The notes: generated from the sequence alone by a model not told the origin. 64,000 bases of DNA from Rhodoblastus acidophilus (GCF_900187365.1 NZ_FYDG01000008.1:83772-147771), one strand, 5' to 3'; positions 7,831 to 17,015 are shown, counted from the stretch's first letter. Translations and numbers: made by a program.

Positions 7831-9105
7831 ATGAACGACCCTTTCGATCTGGTCATCGTCGGCGCCGGCGCGGCCGGAGTGGGCGCCGCGCGCCTGCTGG
7901 CCGGCGAGAACCTTTCCGTTGTGACGCTGGAGGCCGCGCCGCGCGTCGGCGGGCGCATGGCGACGGTCGAGATCGGCGGGCTGACGCTCGATTTCGGCGC
8001 GGAATGGCTGCATTCGGCGCTGCGCAACCCGTGGACGCGGCTGGGCGAAGATGTCGGTTTCGCGCTCGACCGGCGCCGCGCTAACTGGCGGATGCAATAT
8101 AAAAACCTCGGTTTCTCGCCGGAGGAGCAGGAAGCGGCGGGGGCGGCCTATCAGGCGTGGAGCGACGCGCTCGCCGCGGCGCCCGACGATTGCGCCGCGA
8201 AAACCTTGCCGCCCCAGGGCGCGTGGAACGCCTATGTCCGTGCCCTCGCCGGCTATGTCAGCGGCGCCGAGCTGGAAGACCTGTCGGCGCGTGATTACGC
8301 GATTTATGACGCCGCCGCCGGCGCGGAAAACTGGCGCGTTCCGCACGGATTCGGCGCGCTGGCCGCAGCCGCATGGCCGCAGCGAATTCCCTTGCGCCTC
8401 GCCACGCCGGCGAACGCGTTGAGGCTGACCGCGACCGGCGTGGCGCTCGACACACGCGGGGGCGAGGTCAAGGCCCGCGCCGCGCTCGTCACCGTTTCGA
8501 CCGCCGTGCTGGCCGGCGACGCCATCGACTGGCCGCGCGAACTCTCTCCCTGGCGCGAAGCCGCCGCCGCTTTGCCGCTCGGGCGCAACGAAAAGCTGTT
8601 CTTCGAGATTGGGAACGCCGCCGCGCCCTTCGAGGACGACACGCATCTGATCGGCGACCCGCGCGATTCCGCCAGCGCCTCGTTCGACATCAAACCGTGG
8701 GGACGCCCGATGATCGAATGTTTTCTCGGCGGCGCCGGCGCTCAGGCCGTGGCGCGCGAAGGCCCCGCCTGCGCCTTCGCCGCGGCGGAGGACGCCCTCG
8801 CCCGCCTGTTCGGCGCAAATATTCGCCGCGCGCTGCGTCCGCTGGCCGCGACGCATTGGGGCCGCGACCCGCGCATCGGCGGCGCCTACAGCGCCGCCCT
8901 GCCCGGCCGGGCCGACGCGCGGGAAGCGCTGGCGCGCCCGTTCGACGACCGCGTGTTTTTCGCCGGGGAAGCCACGGACCCGCAGGATTTCACCACCGCC
9001 CACGGCGCCTACGCCAGCGGCCAGCGCGCGGCGCGGCAGGCGCTCGCCGCGCTCACGCGGCAGGATCCGTCGCGGCAGGATCCGTCGCGGCCGCCCGCGC
9101 GTTGA
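7831..9105 (+). CDS. FAD-dependent amine oxidase family protein
   Basis: A 424-residue flavoprotein. A Rossmann dinucleotide motif (VIVGAGAAGVGAARLL, residues 8-23) is followed by the GGR-type motif PRVGGRMAT and FGAEWLHSA. The C-terminal FAD motif RVFFAGEATDPQDFTTAHGAY is characteristic of flavin monoamine oxidases. The substrate is unknown. An in-frame TTG lies two codons upstream, but the ATG at 7831 opens directly into the FAD domain and is preferred. A 15-bp tandem repeat near the stop encodes RQDPS twice in the C-terminal tail. It follows the stress genes by 60 bp. Confidence 0.85.
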   Translation: MNDPFDLVIVGAGAAGVGAARLLAGENLSVVTLEAAPRVGGRMATVEIGGLTLDFGAEWLHSALRNPWTRLGEDVGFALDRRRANWRMQYKNLGFSPEEQEAAGAAYQAWSDALAAAPDDCAAKTLPPQGAWNAYVRALAGYVSGAELEDLSARDYAIYDAAAGAENWRVPHGFGALAAAAWPQRIPLRLATPANALRLTATGVALDTRGGEVKARAALVTVSTAVLAGDAIDWPRELSPWREAAAALPLGRNEKLFFEIGNAAAPFEDDTHLIGDPRDSASASFDIKPWGRPMIECFLGGAGAQAVAREGPACAFAAAEDALARLFGANIRRALRPLAATHWGRDPRIGGAYSAALPGRADAREALARPFDDRVFFAGEATDPQDFTTAHGAYASGQRAARQALAALTRQDPSRQDPSRPPAR

Positions 9106-9128
9106 GAGATTCTGCGACAGGATGCCTC

Positions 9129-9359
9129 ATGAGCGACAAAACCAACCCCAAAACCGCGCCCACGCCAAACTCCAACGCCGAGAAGGACCCGGAAGACTGG
9201 GTGTCCGGCGACGATCCCATGACGGGGGCGCAGGCCTCCTATTTAAAAACCCTGTCCGAAGAATGCGGCGACCCCAACGCCTTCGATCCCGGCCTGACCA
9301 AGGCGGAGGCGTCGAAGCGCATCGACACGCTCAAGGCGGAACGCGAGCGCGGGGCGTGA
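9129..9359 (+). CDS. Small DUF3072-like protein
   Basis: A 76-residue acidic protein. The core MTGAQASYLKTLSEECG followed by LTKAEASKRIDTLK is the conserved DUF3072 pattern, with a disordered N-terminus rich in Asn, Pro and Lys. Function is unknown. It lies 23 bp after the amine oxidase on the same strand and may belong to the same stress unit. Confidence 0.82.
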   Translation: MSDKTNPKTAPTPNSNAEKDPEDWVSGDDPMTGAQASYLKTLSEECGDPNAFDPGLTKAEASKRIDTLKAERERGA

Positions 9360-9625
9360 CCGGCGGCGGACCTGCGGTCATTCGTCGCCCCCTCGCCCCA
9401 ACAGCCGCTTCCGCTAAGGAAATCTGGGCGAAACCAGCGGTTCGACCGTGACCTGCGCAAAAAGGAATAGGACTTATTGAGAGGGGAAAAGGCGCTCGGG
9501 CGATGCTTTAATTGCTCAGTGTCATTTCCCGTCGCTTCTTGCCACCCTATTAAAAAAGGCCGATGGGATCACCAAGAGCTTGACGCGAGTCAGGCCAATA
9601 AAGGTTCTAGCGGAGCAAACTGGCC

Positions 9626-10045
9626 ATGAACGGCAAATCCCTTGTTCTTTCCGCCGCTCTTCTCTGCGGCTTCAGCTTCGGCGCGCTGGCGCAGGAAGCC
9701 GGCGATCCCGCCGCGGGCGAAAAGGTTTTTCGCGTGTGCCGCCAGTGCCATCACATCGGCCGCGGCGCCACCAATTTCTATGGCCCGGTGCTCAACGGCC
9801 TGATCGACCGCCCCGCCGGCTCCGTGCCCGGCTACAATTATTCCGAAGCCAACAAGACCTCCGGCAAGGTCTGGAACGTGCCGACCCTGACTTCCTATCT
9901 GCGCCAGCCGCAGCATGACGTTCCCAAGACCTACATGACCTTCGCGGGCATCAAGAGCGACAAGGAAATCGCCGACGTGATCGCCTATATCGCCCAATAC
10001 GACCGTTCCGGCGCCAAGAAGGGCGAGGGGCCGCAGCCGCAATAA
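9626..10045 (+). CDS. Periplasmic class I c-type cytochrome (cytochrome c2-like)
   Basis: A 139-residue precursor with a signal peptide ending near ALAQ (residue 23). The heme motif CRQCH (Cys38, Cys41, His42) is followed by GPVLNGLIDRPAGSVPGYNYSEANKTSG, the cytochrome c2 / mitochondrial c pattern. A Met in KTYMTFAGI is the probable axial ligand, and a C-terminal helix EIADVIAYIAQYD ends the fold. It could carry electrons between the bc1 complex and a reaction centre or oxidase. Whether it is the main photosynthetic c2 cannot be told here. GCGGAG precedes the start. Confidence 0.88.
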   Translation: MNGKSLVLSAALLCGFSFGALAQEAGDPAAGEKVFRVCRQCHHIGRGATNFYGPVLNGLIDRPAGSVPGYNYSEANKTSGKVWNVPTLTSYLRQPQHDVPKTYMTFAGIKSDKEIADVIAYIAQYDRSGAKKGEGPQPQ

Positions 10046-10069
10046 ACGCATTCATCCGCGCCGCTTTCG

Positions 10070-10106
10070 CGCCGCCGGGCCTGTGGCTTCGGCGGCGTTT
10101 ATTTTG
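10070..10106 (+). terminator. Terminator between the cytochrome c gene and the convergent glycosyltransferase
   Basis: CGCCGCCG and CGGCGGCG form an 8-bp GC stem around a 12-nt loop, followed by TTTATTTT. The tail overlaps the stop codon of the convergent gene. The T-tract direction suits the cytochrome gene. Confidence 0.65.
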
Positions 10107-11373
10107 GCTGAAGCAGGTTTTCGATCACATCCGCCGCCACGCGCGCGCCATCCTCGCCGCGCACCTGTTCGGCCACCTGTTGCGCCCGCAGCGCATAGTC
10201 CGGCTGCTCCAGCAGCGCGCGCAACTCCTCCGTCGCCCGCTCCGGCGTGAACTGCGCCTTCGGCAGCACGCGGGCGACGCCCAGCCGCGCGATGCGGGCG
10301 GCGTTGTCGGGCTGATCGACGAAAAACGGCGCGATCAATTGCGGGCGACCCGCGCGCAGCGCCTGGACGCCGGTTCCCGCCCCGCCATGGTGCAGAATGA
10401 CCGCCGCGCGCGAAAACACGGCGGAATGCGGCGCATAGCCCCACACCAGCAAATCCGGCCCCTTGGGCGCCCGGATGAAGCGGGCGTCATCGCGCCCCGC
10501 GATCACCAGGGCGCGGCGCCCGAGCGCGCGCGCGGCGGCGACGCCATGGCGCAACACTTCCGCGCCGCCGAGCGCCGCGAAACTGCCTAAAGTCAGCACC
10601 ACCGGCGCCGGCCCGTCCTGCAGGAACGCCTCGATCCTCGGGTCGAGCGCCGCGGCGCCGCCGTCATGGAACGTAGCGCCCACCGCGATCGCGCCGGACG
10701 GCCCTTGCGTCAGCAAGGGCGAATACAGGCCAAGCACGGCGCGGGCGCCGCCGGCGTCGAGAAACGGAATGGCCCGGCTTCGCGGCAGGCCCAATTCCGC
10801 GCGCGCGCGCCGCGCCCGCTTGGTCATCGGCCGGAACGCCGCGCGGAACGTGGCGACCAGAATGCGGTTCCAGACGCGGCCGACCGGCCCCGGCGCGCGG
10901 GCGAACGGAGCCGGGCCGAGCCGCTCCGACGTGATCAAGGGCGGGTCGTCGGGCGACATCAGCAGCGACGGCGCCAGCAGCACATGGACATGCGGAATGT
11001 CGTGAAGCTCGGCGGCGAGTTGCGCGGCATAGGCGATGTGGTGGCCGACCACCAGATCGGCGCCGGCGACCACCGGCATGAGATCGCGAACATTTTCCGC
11101 CAGCAGATCCTGCGCCAGCCTGACGACGAAAAAATCGTCCGACAGAACATTGCGCACGAATTCGCGCGGGCTGACGTTGAGGCGGCGCACCAGCTCCGCC
11201 TCATCCGGGCCGATGGCCGCGAAGTCGAGGCCCGCGTTTTCGAACATCGGGCGATAATGGCCGCTGGTGGCGACGACCACATCGAAGCCGCGGCCCTGCA
11301 AAGCCTTGCCGAGCGCGATAAACGGATAGATGTCGCCATGCGACCCCAGCGTGGCGAGCACGATTTTTGTCAT
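10099..11373 (-). CDS. GT1-family glycosyltransferase (UGT/MGT-like)
   Basis: A 424-residue GT-B fold enzyme. The N-terminus ATLGSHGDIYPFIALGKAL is the acceptor-domain opening of UDP- or dTDP-sugar glycosyltransferases. The C-terminal donor motif includes LVWGYAPHSAVF, ILHHGGAGTGVQALRAGRP and FFVDQPDNAARI. There is no signal or membrane span. Relatives glycosylate small hydrophobic molecules such as macrolides, sterols and carotenoids. Rps. acidophila LH2 contains rhodopin glucoside, so a carotenoid glucosyltransferase role is attractive but unproven; no carotenoid gene is adjacent. It stands alone between convergent and divergent genes. Confidence 0.82.
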   Translation of the reverse strand: MTKIVLATLGSHGDIYPFIALGKALQGRGFDVVVATSGHYRPMFENAGLDFAAIGPDEAELVRRLNVSPREFVRNVLSDDFFVVRLAQDLLAENVRDLMPVVAGADLVVGHHIAYAAQLAAELHDIPHVHVLLAPSLLMSPDDPPLITSERLGPAPFARAPGPVGRVWNRILVATFRAAFRPMTKRARRARAELGLPRSRAIPFLDAGGARAVLGLYSPLLTQGPSGAIAVGATFHDGGAAALDPRIEAFLQDGPAPVVLTLGSFAALGGAEVLRHGVAAARALGRRALVIAGRDDARFIRAPKGPDLLVWGYAPHSAVFSRAAVILHHGGAGTGVQALRAGRPQLIAPFFVDQPDNAARIARLGVARVLPKAQFTPERATEELRALLEQPDYALRAQQVAEQVRGEDGARVAADVIENLLQPK

Positions 11374-11469
11374 GAGTCAGTTTAACCTTGGCCGCGGCCG
11401 CGCGGCAAGCGCGATGGACAGGTTTGCGCCCCGGGCCTATGACAGGCGCCTCACGGCTAAAGGTGCGCG

Positions 11470-11868
11470 ATGACAGATTTTTTCAACGGAGAGGACCATA
11501 TCGTCCTGGCGCTCGACGAGGTGAGCGTGAACGTGTCCTGCGGCCTGCATCCGTGGGAGCGCCACCCCGAGCGCCCGACCCGCCTGATCATTTCCGTCCG
11601 CCTCTATGCGCCGCTCAGCACCGCGCGCGCCGAGCAGATGAAGATCATCGATTACGACAAGGTGCGCAACCGCATTCTCGCGCTGGAGAAGGACGGCCAT
11701 ATCGATCTGCTGGAGACGGTGGCCGACAAGGTGGTTGACGCCTGCTTCGGCGACAAGCGCGTCGCCGCCTGCCGGATTTCGGTGCGCAAGCCGGACATTT
11801 ACAACGAAACGCGCGGCGCCGGCATCGACCTGTTCCGCACCCGCGCCCGCTGGGCGCCCCTGGCTTGA
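11470..11868 (+). CDS. folB: Dihydroneopterin aldolase (FolB family)
   Basis: A 132-residue enzyme of folate synthesis that converts 7,8-dihydroneopterin to 6-hydroxymethyl-dihydropterin and glycolaldehyde. Family signatures are the opening VSVNVSCGLHPWERHPERPTRL, the central IIDYDKVRN, DLLETVADKV with the catalytic Glu region, and the C-terminal VRKPDI. The stop overlaps the TTG start of the following SDR gene, so the two are coupled. Confidence 0.88.
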   Translation: MTDFFNGEDHIVLALDEVSVNVSCGLHPWERHPERPTRLIISVRLYAPLSTARAEQMKIIDYDKVRNRILALEKDGHIDLLETVADKVVDACFGDKRVAACRISVRKPDIYNETRGAGIDLFRTRARWAPLA

Positions 11869-12617
11869 CGGCGCCGGCCGCTCTCATCACCGGGGCCTCC
11901 AGCCGGCTCGCCGCGCCGCTCGCGCGTTTTTTCGCGGGGCGCGGCTATGCGCTGGTGCTGCACCAGCGCAGCCCCCGCAAAAACGTCGCGGCGCTGGCGG
12001 AAGAATTGCGCGGCCAGGGCGCGGCGGTCGAGGTGATGACCTTCGATTTCGTGGCGCGCGAAAACATCGAGGCGTTTTGCGCCCGCATGTCCCAGCCGTT
12101 CGGCGTCCCCGAGGCGATCGTCAACAACGCCTCCAATTTCGTTCACGACTTTCCCGGCCGGGGCGACGCCAACCTGCTGACGGAAAGTTTTATGGTCCAC
12201 ATGCTCGCGCCGTTCCAGATTCTGGAGGCGGCCTGCCGCGACAAAAGCCCGGACCAGCGGCTGAACGTGTTCAACATCCTCGACCAAAAACTGTTGAACC
12301 TCAATCCGGATTATTATTCCTACACGTTGGGCAAATCCGGCCTGCAAACCCTGACGCAGATGTGGAATCGCGCGGGACGCGCCGACGTGCGCGCGTTCGG
12401 CCTGCTGCCGGGCCTGATGTTTCCCTCGGGGCCGCAGAGCGAGGCGCGCTTTGTCGAGGATTCCGCCAAAATCCCCACGGGGCGCGCGCTGCCGCCCCAC
12501 GAGCTTTGCGCGCTGATCGGTTTTTTGCTCGACCATCCCGACATGCCCGGCGGACTGTTTCCGCTTGACGGCGGCGAGCATCTGCTGGCGCGCAGCCGCG
12601 ACGTGGCGTTCGAATGA
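11865..12617 (+). CDS. SDR oxidoreductase, FolM/pteridine-reductase-like
   Basis: A 250-residue short-chain dehydrogenase. The cofactor motif ITGASSRLAAPLARFF is near the N-terminus, NNASNF is in strand 4, and the catalytic YTLGK (Tyr-x3-Lys) lies in the second half. The C-terminal DMPGGLFPLDGGEHL is typical. Overlap with folB suggests reduction of a dihydropterin or dihydrofolate, as for FolM and the pteridine reductases. The start is TTG inside the folB stop. General SDR assignment is firm; pteridine specificity is inferred from context. Confidence 0.8.
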   Translation: MTAPAALITGASSRLAAPLARFFAGRGYALVLHQRSPRKNVAALAEELRGQGAAVEVMTFDFVARENIEAFCARMSQPFGVPEAIVNNASNFVHDFPGRGDANLLTESFMVHMLAPFQILEAACRDKSPDQRLNVFNILDQKLLNLNPDYYSYTLGKSGLQTLTQMWNRAGRADVRAFGLLPGLMFPSGPQSEARFVEDSAKIPTGRALPPHELCALIGFLLDHPDMPGGLFPLDGGEHLLARSRDVAFE

Positions 12618-12631
12618 GGCGTCTTCTTTTC

Positions 12632-12667
12632 GGCCTGTGGCGGGGGAATTCCCTTCCCCTTCAGGCC
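12632..12667 (+). other. Stem-loop in the queD leader
   Basis: GGCCTG pairs with CAGGCC and an inner GGGG with CCCC, giving an extended hairpin that ends 21 bp before the queD start. There is no T-tract, so it is not a classical terminator, and it does not match a known preQ1 riboswitch by eye. Confidence 0.4.
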
Positions 12668-12688
12668 ATCATGTTCTAAATCCCGGCC

Positions 12689-13048
12689 ATGCCGATCACC
12701 ATCACCCAGGCTTTCACGTTTGAAGCCGCGCACCGCCTGCCCCACGTGCCGGAAACGCATCGCTGCCGCCGGCTGCATGGCCATTCCTATCGCGTCGAAC
12801 TGACCCTCGGCGGCGAGGTCGATCCGCACACCGGCTTCGTGGTGGATTTTTTCGACGTCGAGGCGGCGTTCGCGCCGGTGCTGGCGACGCTCGATCACCA
12901 TTTGCTCAACGAGATCGAGGGCCTCGACAATCCCACGGCGGAAAATATCGCGCTGTGGATTTATCGGAAGGTCAGCCCCAACCTGCCGCCGCTCCAGGCG
13001 GTCAAGGTGTTCGAGACGCCGATGTGCTGGGCGGAATATCGGGCCTGA
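12689..13048 (+). CDS. queD: 6-carboxy-5,6,7,8-tetrahydropterin synthase
   Basis: A 119-residue QueD of the PTPS fold, which turns 7,8-dihydroneopterin triphosphate into 6-carboxytetrahydropterin for queuosine. Zinc ligands are His15 (FEAAHRLPH), His30 and His32 (LHGHSYRVEL). Cys26 just before is the catalytic cysteine. The LDHHLLNEI and NPTAENIA motifs complete the site. It lies 71 bp after a folB-SDR pair, so three pterin enzymes are grouped. Confidence 0.93.
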   Translation: MPITITQAFTFEAAHRLPHVPETHRCRRLHGHSYRVELTLGGEVDPHTGFVVDFFDVEAAFAPVLATLDHHLLNEIEGLDNPTAENIALWIYRKVSPNLPPLQAVKVFETPMCWAEYRA

Positions 13049-13109
13049 GCTGAAGCAGGAACGCGAAATTGCTGGGCGCTTACGTGAAAAGACCTCTGGA
13101 CAGGCGAAG

Positions 13110-13613
13110 TTAGCGCCTCAATTTCGCCTGCTCAAATCGATTACGGATGGCGTGAAGAATTTTTTTAGCATCCCCTTCAAGCAAGGTCGGCGAGAAATCT
13201 ATTGAATCAATGTATCTTGAATAAGAATCAGGATTCTTCAGATGTAATTCTTGTTTGACACCTTGAAGCAACCTTAGACTGAAATATCTCCCCCCTTTAC
13301 CGTTACTCTCCTCAATAGAGGTAATTTTTTCCCAACAAATAACATCATTGCTCACTTGCCTAACACAAATTCCGAAGTCAGATATTGAGACGACCGGATT
13401 TATGTCAAAGTAAAATGAGGCAAGACGCTTGAGTATCAGTATTAATAATAATAGAAAAAATAGAGCCGTTACGCCCATGTAATATCTATCATTCACACCC
13501 TTCCATTTTTCGCCAAAAAAATAAAAAAACCCTGGTAAAGTTAATAAGAATATTGCAGCAATAGATAGAAATACAATCTTGGTGCGTGAATACGAGAATT
13601 TCTGCGCATCCAT
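13110..13613 (-). CDS. AT-rich orphan membrane protein with a C-terminal PH-like region
   Basis: A 167-residue protein I do not recognise with confidence. Two hydrophobic segments (about residues 12-32 and 45-62, the second rich in Leu and Ile) are followed by a soluble part with ISDFGICVRQVSNDVICWEKITSIEE. That part looks like the 'effector plus W-E-x-I' strand pattern of bacterial PH-like or STM3941-type proteins. Its base composition is strikingly AT-rich against the GC-rich flanks, with AT-ending codons, which suggests transfer from another genome. It sits between queD and hslO and has no obvious partner. Confidence 0.7.
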   Translation of the reverse strand: MDAQKFSYSRTKIVFLSIAAIFLLTLPGFFYFFGEKWKGVNDRYYMGVTALFFLLLLILILKRLASFYFDINPVVSISDFGICVRQVSNDVICWEKITSIEESNGKGGRYFSLRLLQGVKQELHLKNPDSYSRYIDSIDFSPTLLEGDAKKILHAIRNRFEQAKLRR

Positions 13614-13695
13614 CGAACACTCCAGCGCCTTTGAAGGTTATTCCGTTACGATTGCGACACCAAGAAACTCCCGTTAATGAGATCGATTTGACGCG

Positions 13696-14649
13696 CTAAA
13701 CCTTGAAATCCTCGGGATCGTAAACCCGTTTCGTCGAGCAGAACTCGCAGGTCACGGTGATCTTGCCGTCGTGGACCATGTCGTCGCGCTCGGCCTGAGT
13801 AAAATTGCGCAGCATGTCCTCCACCCGCGCATCCGAGCAACGGCAGGCCTCGCGGACGGCCCGCGTGGCGAAAACTTTGACGCCGCGCTCGTTGAACAGC
13901 CGCCAAGCCAGATCGGCGCCGGTCAGGTTGGGGTCGAGCAGTTCGTGGTCCTCGACCGTCGCGGCGAGCAGCCGGGCTTCCGTCCAGGCGTCGTCCTCGA
14001 CGAATTCCGGCGCGGCATGGCCCTCCGGCGCGTCGCCGGGCGGGAAATCGGCCATGCGCTGACGCTCCGGCGAATGCGGCAGGAATTGCGCCAACAGGCC
14101 GCCCGCGCGCCATTGCGTTCCCTGCGGCGTCACCACCTGTCCCACCGCGAGGCGGACGAAGGACGGGATTTGCTCGGACTGGGTGAAATAGCTCAACGCC
14201 GCCTGTTGCAGCGATCCGGCCTCGACCGGGGCCAGCCCCTGATAGCGGGCGTTGTCGCCGCCCTGCTCCACCGTGAAGGCGAGATGGCCGTGGCCGAGCA
14301 GGTGTTCGCGGTCGCCCGCCTCCAGCGCCGCCAGCTTTTGCGCATTGAACCGCGCGAAGGCGCGCAACCGGTCGGGCGCGTCAAAATCCACCACCAGCAG
14401 ATCGACCACGCCGTCGGTGCGGGTCTGCAACTGGAAGCGCCCCTCCTCCTTCAGCGTGGTGCCGAGCAGCACGCACAGCGCGCAGGCCTCGCCGAGCAGC
14501 CGCGCCACCGGCGCCGGATAGGCGTGGCGCGTCAGGATCGTGTCCAGCGCCGGGCCGAGCCGGGCGATGCGCCCGCGCATGTCCAGCGCCTCCACCGCAA
14601 AGGGCAGAACCGTGTCGTCGCGCTGTTCCGTCATGCGCTGTTCCGTCAT
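13696..14649 (-). CDS. hslO: Redox-regulated chaperone Hsp33
   Basis: A 317-residue Hsp33 homologue, a holdase switched on by oxidative unfolding. The C-terminal zinc centre is clear: CRCS, then CEFC about 30 residues later. The substrate domain has [20 protein letters not shown] and [26 protein letters not shown]. The gene begins with a 15-bp direct repeat coding MTEQR twice, so ATG 14649 and ATG 14634 are both possible; 14649 overlaps the argF stop (ATGA). It is translationally coupled to argF, a common Rhizobiales arrangement. Confidence 0.92.
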   Translation of the reverse strand: MTEQRMTEQRDDTVLPFAVEALDMRGRIARLGPALDTILTRHAYPAPVARLLGEACALCVLLGTTLKEEGRFQLQTRTDGVVDLLVVDFDAPDRLRAFARFNAQKLAALEAGDREHLLGHGHLAFTVEQGGDNARYQGLAPVEAGSLQQAALSYFTQSEQIPSFVRLAVGQVVTPQGTQWRAGGLLAQFLPHSPERQRMADFPPGDAPEGHAAPEFVEDDAWTEARLLAATVEDHELLDPNLTGADLAWRLFNERGVKVFATRAVREACRCSDARVEDMLRNFTQAERDDMVHDGKITVTCEFCSTKRVYDPEDFKV

Positions 14650-15602
14650 GCGCCGGCCTTCTCGAAATCGGCCTCCAGGCACCAGGCCAGCACGCCCTTG
14701 TGCGCGTGCAGGCGATTTTCGGCCTCGTCGAACACCAGGGATTGCGGTCCGTCCATCACTTCGTCCGTAACTTCCTCGCCGCGATGGGCGGGCAGGCAAT
14801 GCATGAACACCGCATCCTTGGCGGCGTGACGCATCAGATTGGCGTTGACCTGGTAAGGCGCAAGCAGGGCGTGGCGCAATTTTTCGTCCTTGTCGCCCAT
14901 CGACACCCAGCAATCCGTCATCACGCAATCGGCGTCCTTCACGGCCTCGTAGGGATCGCGCATCACATTGACCACGCCGCCCTGCCCGCGCGCCCAGGAG
15001 ATCAGCTCGGGCCGGGGCGCCAGCTCCTCGGGCGTGGCGATGTCCAGCGTGAAGCCGAATTTCGCCGCCGCATGGACCCAGCTGGTCAGCACGTTGCAGG
15101 CGTCGCCGACCCAGGCGACGCGCGCGCCGGAAATGTCGCCGCGATGCTCCTCGAAGGTCAGCAGATCGGCCATCACCTGGCAGGGATGGGTCTTCTTGGT
15201 CAGGCCGTTGATCACGGGCACGGTGGCGTGGGCGGCGAGATCGGCGAGATGCTCATGGCTGAGAATGCGGATCATGATGGCGTCGACGAAACGCGACAGC
15301 ACCCGCGCCGTATCGGCCATGGTCTCGCCGCGGCCGAGCTGCATTTCCGCGCCGGTGAGCATGATGGTCTCGCCGCCCAACTCGCGCATGCCGACGTCGA
15401 ACGAGACGCGGGTGCGGGTCGAGGGCTTGTCGAAGATCATCGCCAGGGTGCGGCCTTCGAGCGGGCGGCATGCGGCGCGGCGCCCCTTGACGCGGCGGGC
15501 CTTGATGGCGCGCGCGAGGTCGAGGATGGACCGCAATTCGGCGCGCGAGAAATCCGCAAGATCGAGAAAGCGCCGCGGCGCGGGAGAAATCGAGATGTTC
15601 AT
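14646..15602 (-). CDS. argF: Ornithine carbamoyltransferase
   Basis: A 318-residue anabolic OTCase making citrulline from ornithine and carbamoyl phosphate. It has the carbamoyl-phosphate motif STRTRVSF, the [11 protein letters not shown] motif, and the ornithine-binding [11 protein letters not shown]. Length matches the ArgF family. The ATG overlaps the argD stop and its own stop overlaps hslO, giving an argD-argF-hslO operon. Confidence 0.96.
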   Translation of the reverse strand: MNISISPAPRRFLDLADFSRAELRSILDLARAIKARRVKGRRAACRPLEGRTLAMIFDKPSTRTRVSFDVGMRELGGETIMLTGAEMQLGRGETMADTARVLSRFVDAIMIRILSHEHLADLAAHATVPVINGLTKKTHPCQVMADLLTFEEHRGDISGARVAWVGDACNVLTSWVHAAAKFGFTLDIATPEELAPRPELISWARGQGGVVNVMRDPYEAVKDADCVMTDCWVSMGDKDEKLRHALLAPYQVNANLMRHAAKDAVFMHCLPAHRGEEVTDEVMDGPQSLVFDEAENRLHAHKGVLAWCLEADFEKAGA

Positions 15603-16792
15603 ACCTTTTCCGGCTCCTTGGCCGCCTTCATCGCCGCGCAGGCCTCGGCGAGCCTGTCCACGCCGATCTTGATTTCCTCGTCGCCGACGATCAGCGGCGG
15701 CAGGATGCGCACGACATGGTCGGCCGCCGGGATCACGATCAATCGCGCCGCCCGGGCTGCGGCCGCGAAATCCGCCGGCGCGACCGTGAGCTGAAGCCCC
15801 TGCATCAGGCCTTCGCCGCGGATCTCCGTGACAATGTCGGGATAAGCGGCGGCGAGGCCCGCCAGCTGCTGGCGCAGCGCCAGCCCCTTGCGCCCGACCT
15901 CTTCGAGAAATCCATCCGCCAGCATCACGTCGAGCACGGCGTTGCCGCAGGCCATGGCCAAGGGATTGCCGCCATAGGTGGTGCCATGCGTGCCGACGGT
16001 CATGCCCTTGGCCGCCTCCTCGGTCGCCAGCACGGCGCCGAGCGGGAAGCCGCCGCCAATGCCCTTGGCCGAGGCCATGATATCAGGCGCGACGCCATAA
16101 TGCTCATAGGCGAACAATTTGCCGGTGCGGCCCATGCCGGACTGCACTTCGTCGAAGCACAGCATCAGTTTGTGATGATCGCACAGGGCGCGCAGGCCGC
16201 GCACGAAATCGCGCTCGCCGACGCGGATGCCGCCCTCGCCCTGGATCGGCTCGACCAATATGGCGCCGGTCTCCGGGCCGATCGCCTTCTCCACCGCCGC
16301 GAGATCGCCGAACGGAACCTGATCGAAGCCGGGCGTCCGCTCGCCGAAGCCGTCGAGATATTTGCGATTGCCGCCGGCGGCGATGGTCGCCAGCGTGCGG
16401 CCATGAAAGGCGCCTTCAAAGGTGATCATATGGAAACGCGCGGGATGGCCGTTGGCGGCGTTCCACTTGCGCGCCATCTTGATGGTCAGCTCGAGCGCCT
16501 CGGCGCCGGAATTGGTGAAAAAGACCCGGTCCGCGAAGGTCGCCTGACACAGACGCCGCGCCAGCCGCTCGCCCTCGGGCGCCTGAAACAGGTTCGAGGT
16601 GTGCCAGAGCTTACGGGCCTGCTGGGTCAGCGCCTCGACCAGATGCGGGTGGTTATAGCCAAGGCAGGCCACAGCGATGCCGCCGCCAAAATCCAGATAT
16701 TTTTCACCCTCGGTCGAAACCAGCCAGGCGCCTTCGCCGCGCTCGAAAGCGAGATCGTAACGCGCATAAGTTGGCAAAAGAGCAGAGGTCAT
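15599..16792 (-). CDS. argD: Acetylornithine aminotransferase
   Basis: A 397-residue class III PLP aminotransferase for arginine synthesis, possibly also acting as succinyldiaminopimelate aminotransferase. It opens [16 protein letters not shown] and has [19 protein letters not shown], the PLP Asp in [20 protein letters not shown] and the Lys in [13 protein letters not shown]. The ATG at 16792, with GGAG upstream, is preferred over an in-frame start 35 codons further out because the added residues look like leader DNA. It is the first gene of argD-argF-hslO. Confidence 0.95.
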   Translation of the reverse strand: MTSALLPTYARYDLAFERGEGAWLVSTEGEKYLDFGGGIAVACLGYNHPHLVEALTQQARKLWHTSNLFQAPEGERLARRLCQATFADRVFFTNSGAEALELTIKMARKWNAANGHPARFHMITFEGAFHGRTLATIAAGGNRKYLDGFGERTPGFDQVPFGDLAAVEKAIGPETGAILVEPIQGEGGIRVGERDFVRGLRALCDHHKLMLCFDEVQSGMGRTGKLFAYEHYGVAPDIMASAKGIGGGFPLGAVLATEEAAKGMTVGTHGTTYGGNPLAMACGNAVLDVMLADGFLEEVGRKGLALRQQLAGLAAAYPDIVTEIRGEGLMQGLQLTVAPADFAAAARAARLIVIPAADHVVRILPPLIVGDEEIKIGVDRLAEACAAMKAAKEPEKV

Positions 16793-16847
16793 GTCGAACT
16801 CCAACCGGCGCCGGCAAGCAGAGATTGCGCCGCCCGAAAACGAAAGA

Positions 16848-16867
16848 GCCGTCCCCCCCGGGACGGC
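16848..16867 (-). other. Hairpin in the argD leader
   Basis: GCCGTCCC and GGGACGGC form an 8-bp stem about 55 bp before the argD start. It lies in the 378-bp argD-gcrA intergenic stretch. Its role is unknown. Confidence 0.35.
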
Positions 16868-16979
16868 ATCCACATAACGCAATCTTAGGAAATCCACGCA
16901 CCTTGGTCAAATGCGGATCGTCGGGGCCATTTGTGTCCTATCTGCAATGGGCTGGGGAAAACCTTACTGAGGCATTAAC

Positions 16980-17015
16980 GACTCTTGCGCCCGATTCCAC
17001 GCGTGTTGTAGATTC
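16980..17015. promoter_or_regulatory. Three GANTC (CcrM) methylation sites before gcrA
   Basis: GACTC (16980), GATTC (16993) and GATTC (17011) lie within 36 bp, about 160-190 bp before the gcrA start. GANTC is the CcrM site, and GcrA works with the methylation state of such sites. A CATTAACGACTC stretch overlaps the first. The rest of 16870-17170 shows no gene. Confidence 0.6.

Noticed and set aside
7750..9003. 417-codon minus-strand frame
   Set aside because: It is a shadow of the FAD amine oxidase; its translation shows no fold or motif.
9360..9625. Possible small gene or riboswitch before the cytochrome c gene
   Set aside because: Short AT-richer patches occur, but no frame with a ribosome site and no convincing folded leader was seen.
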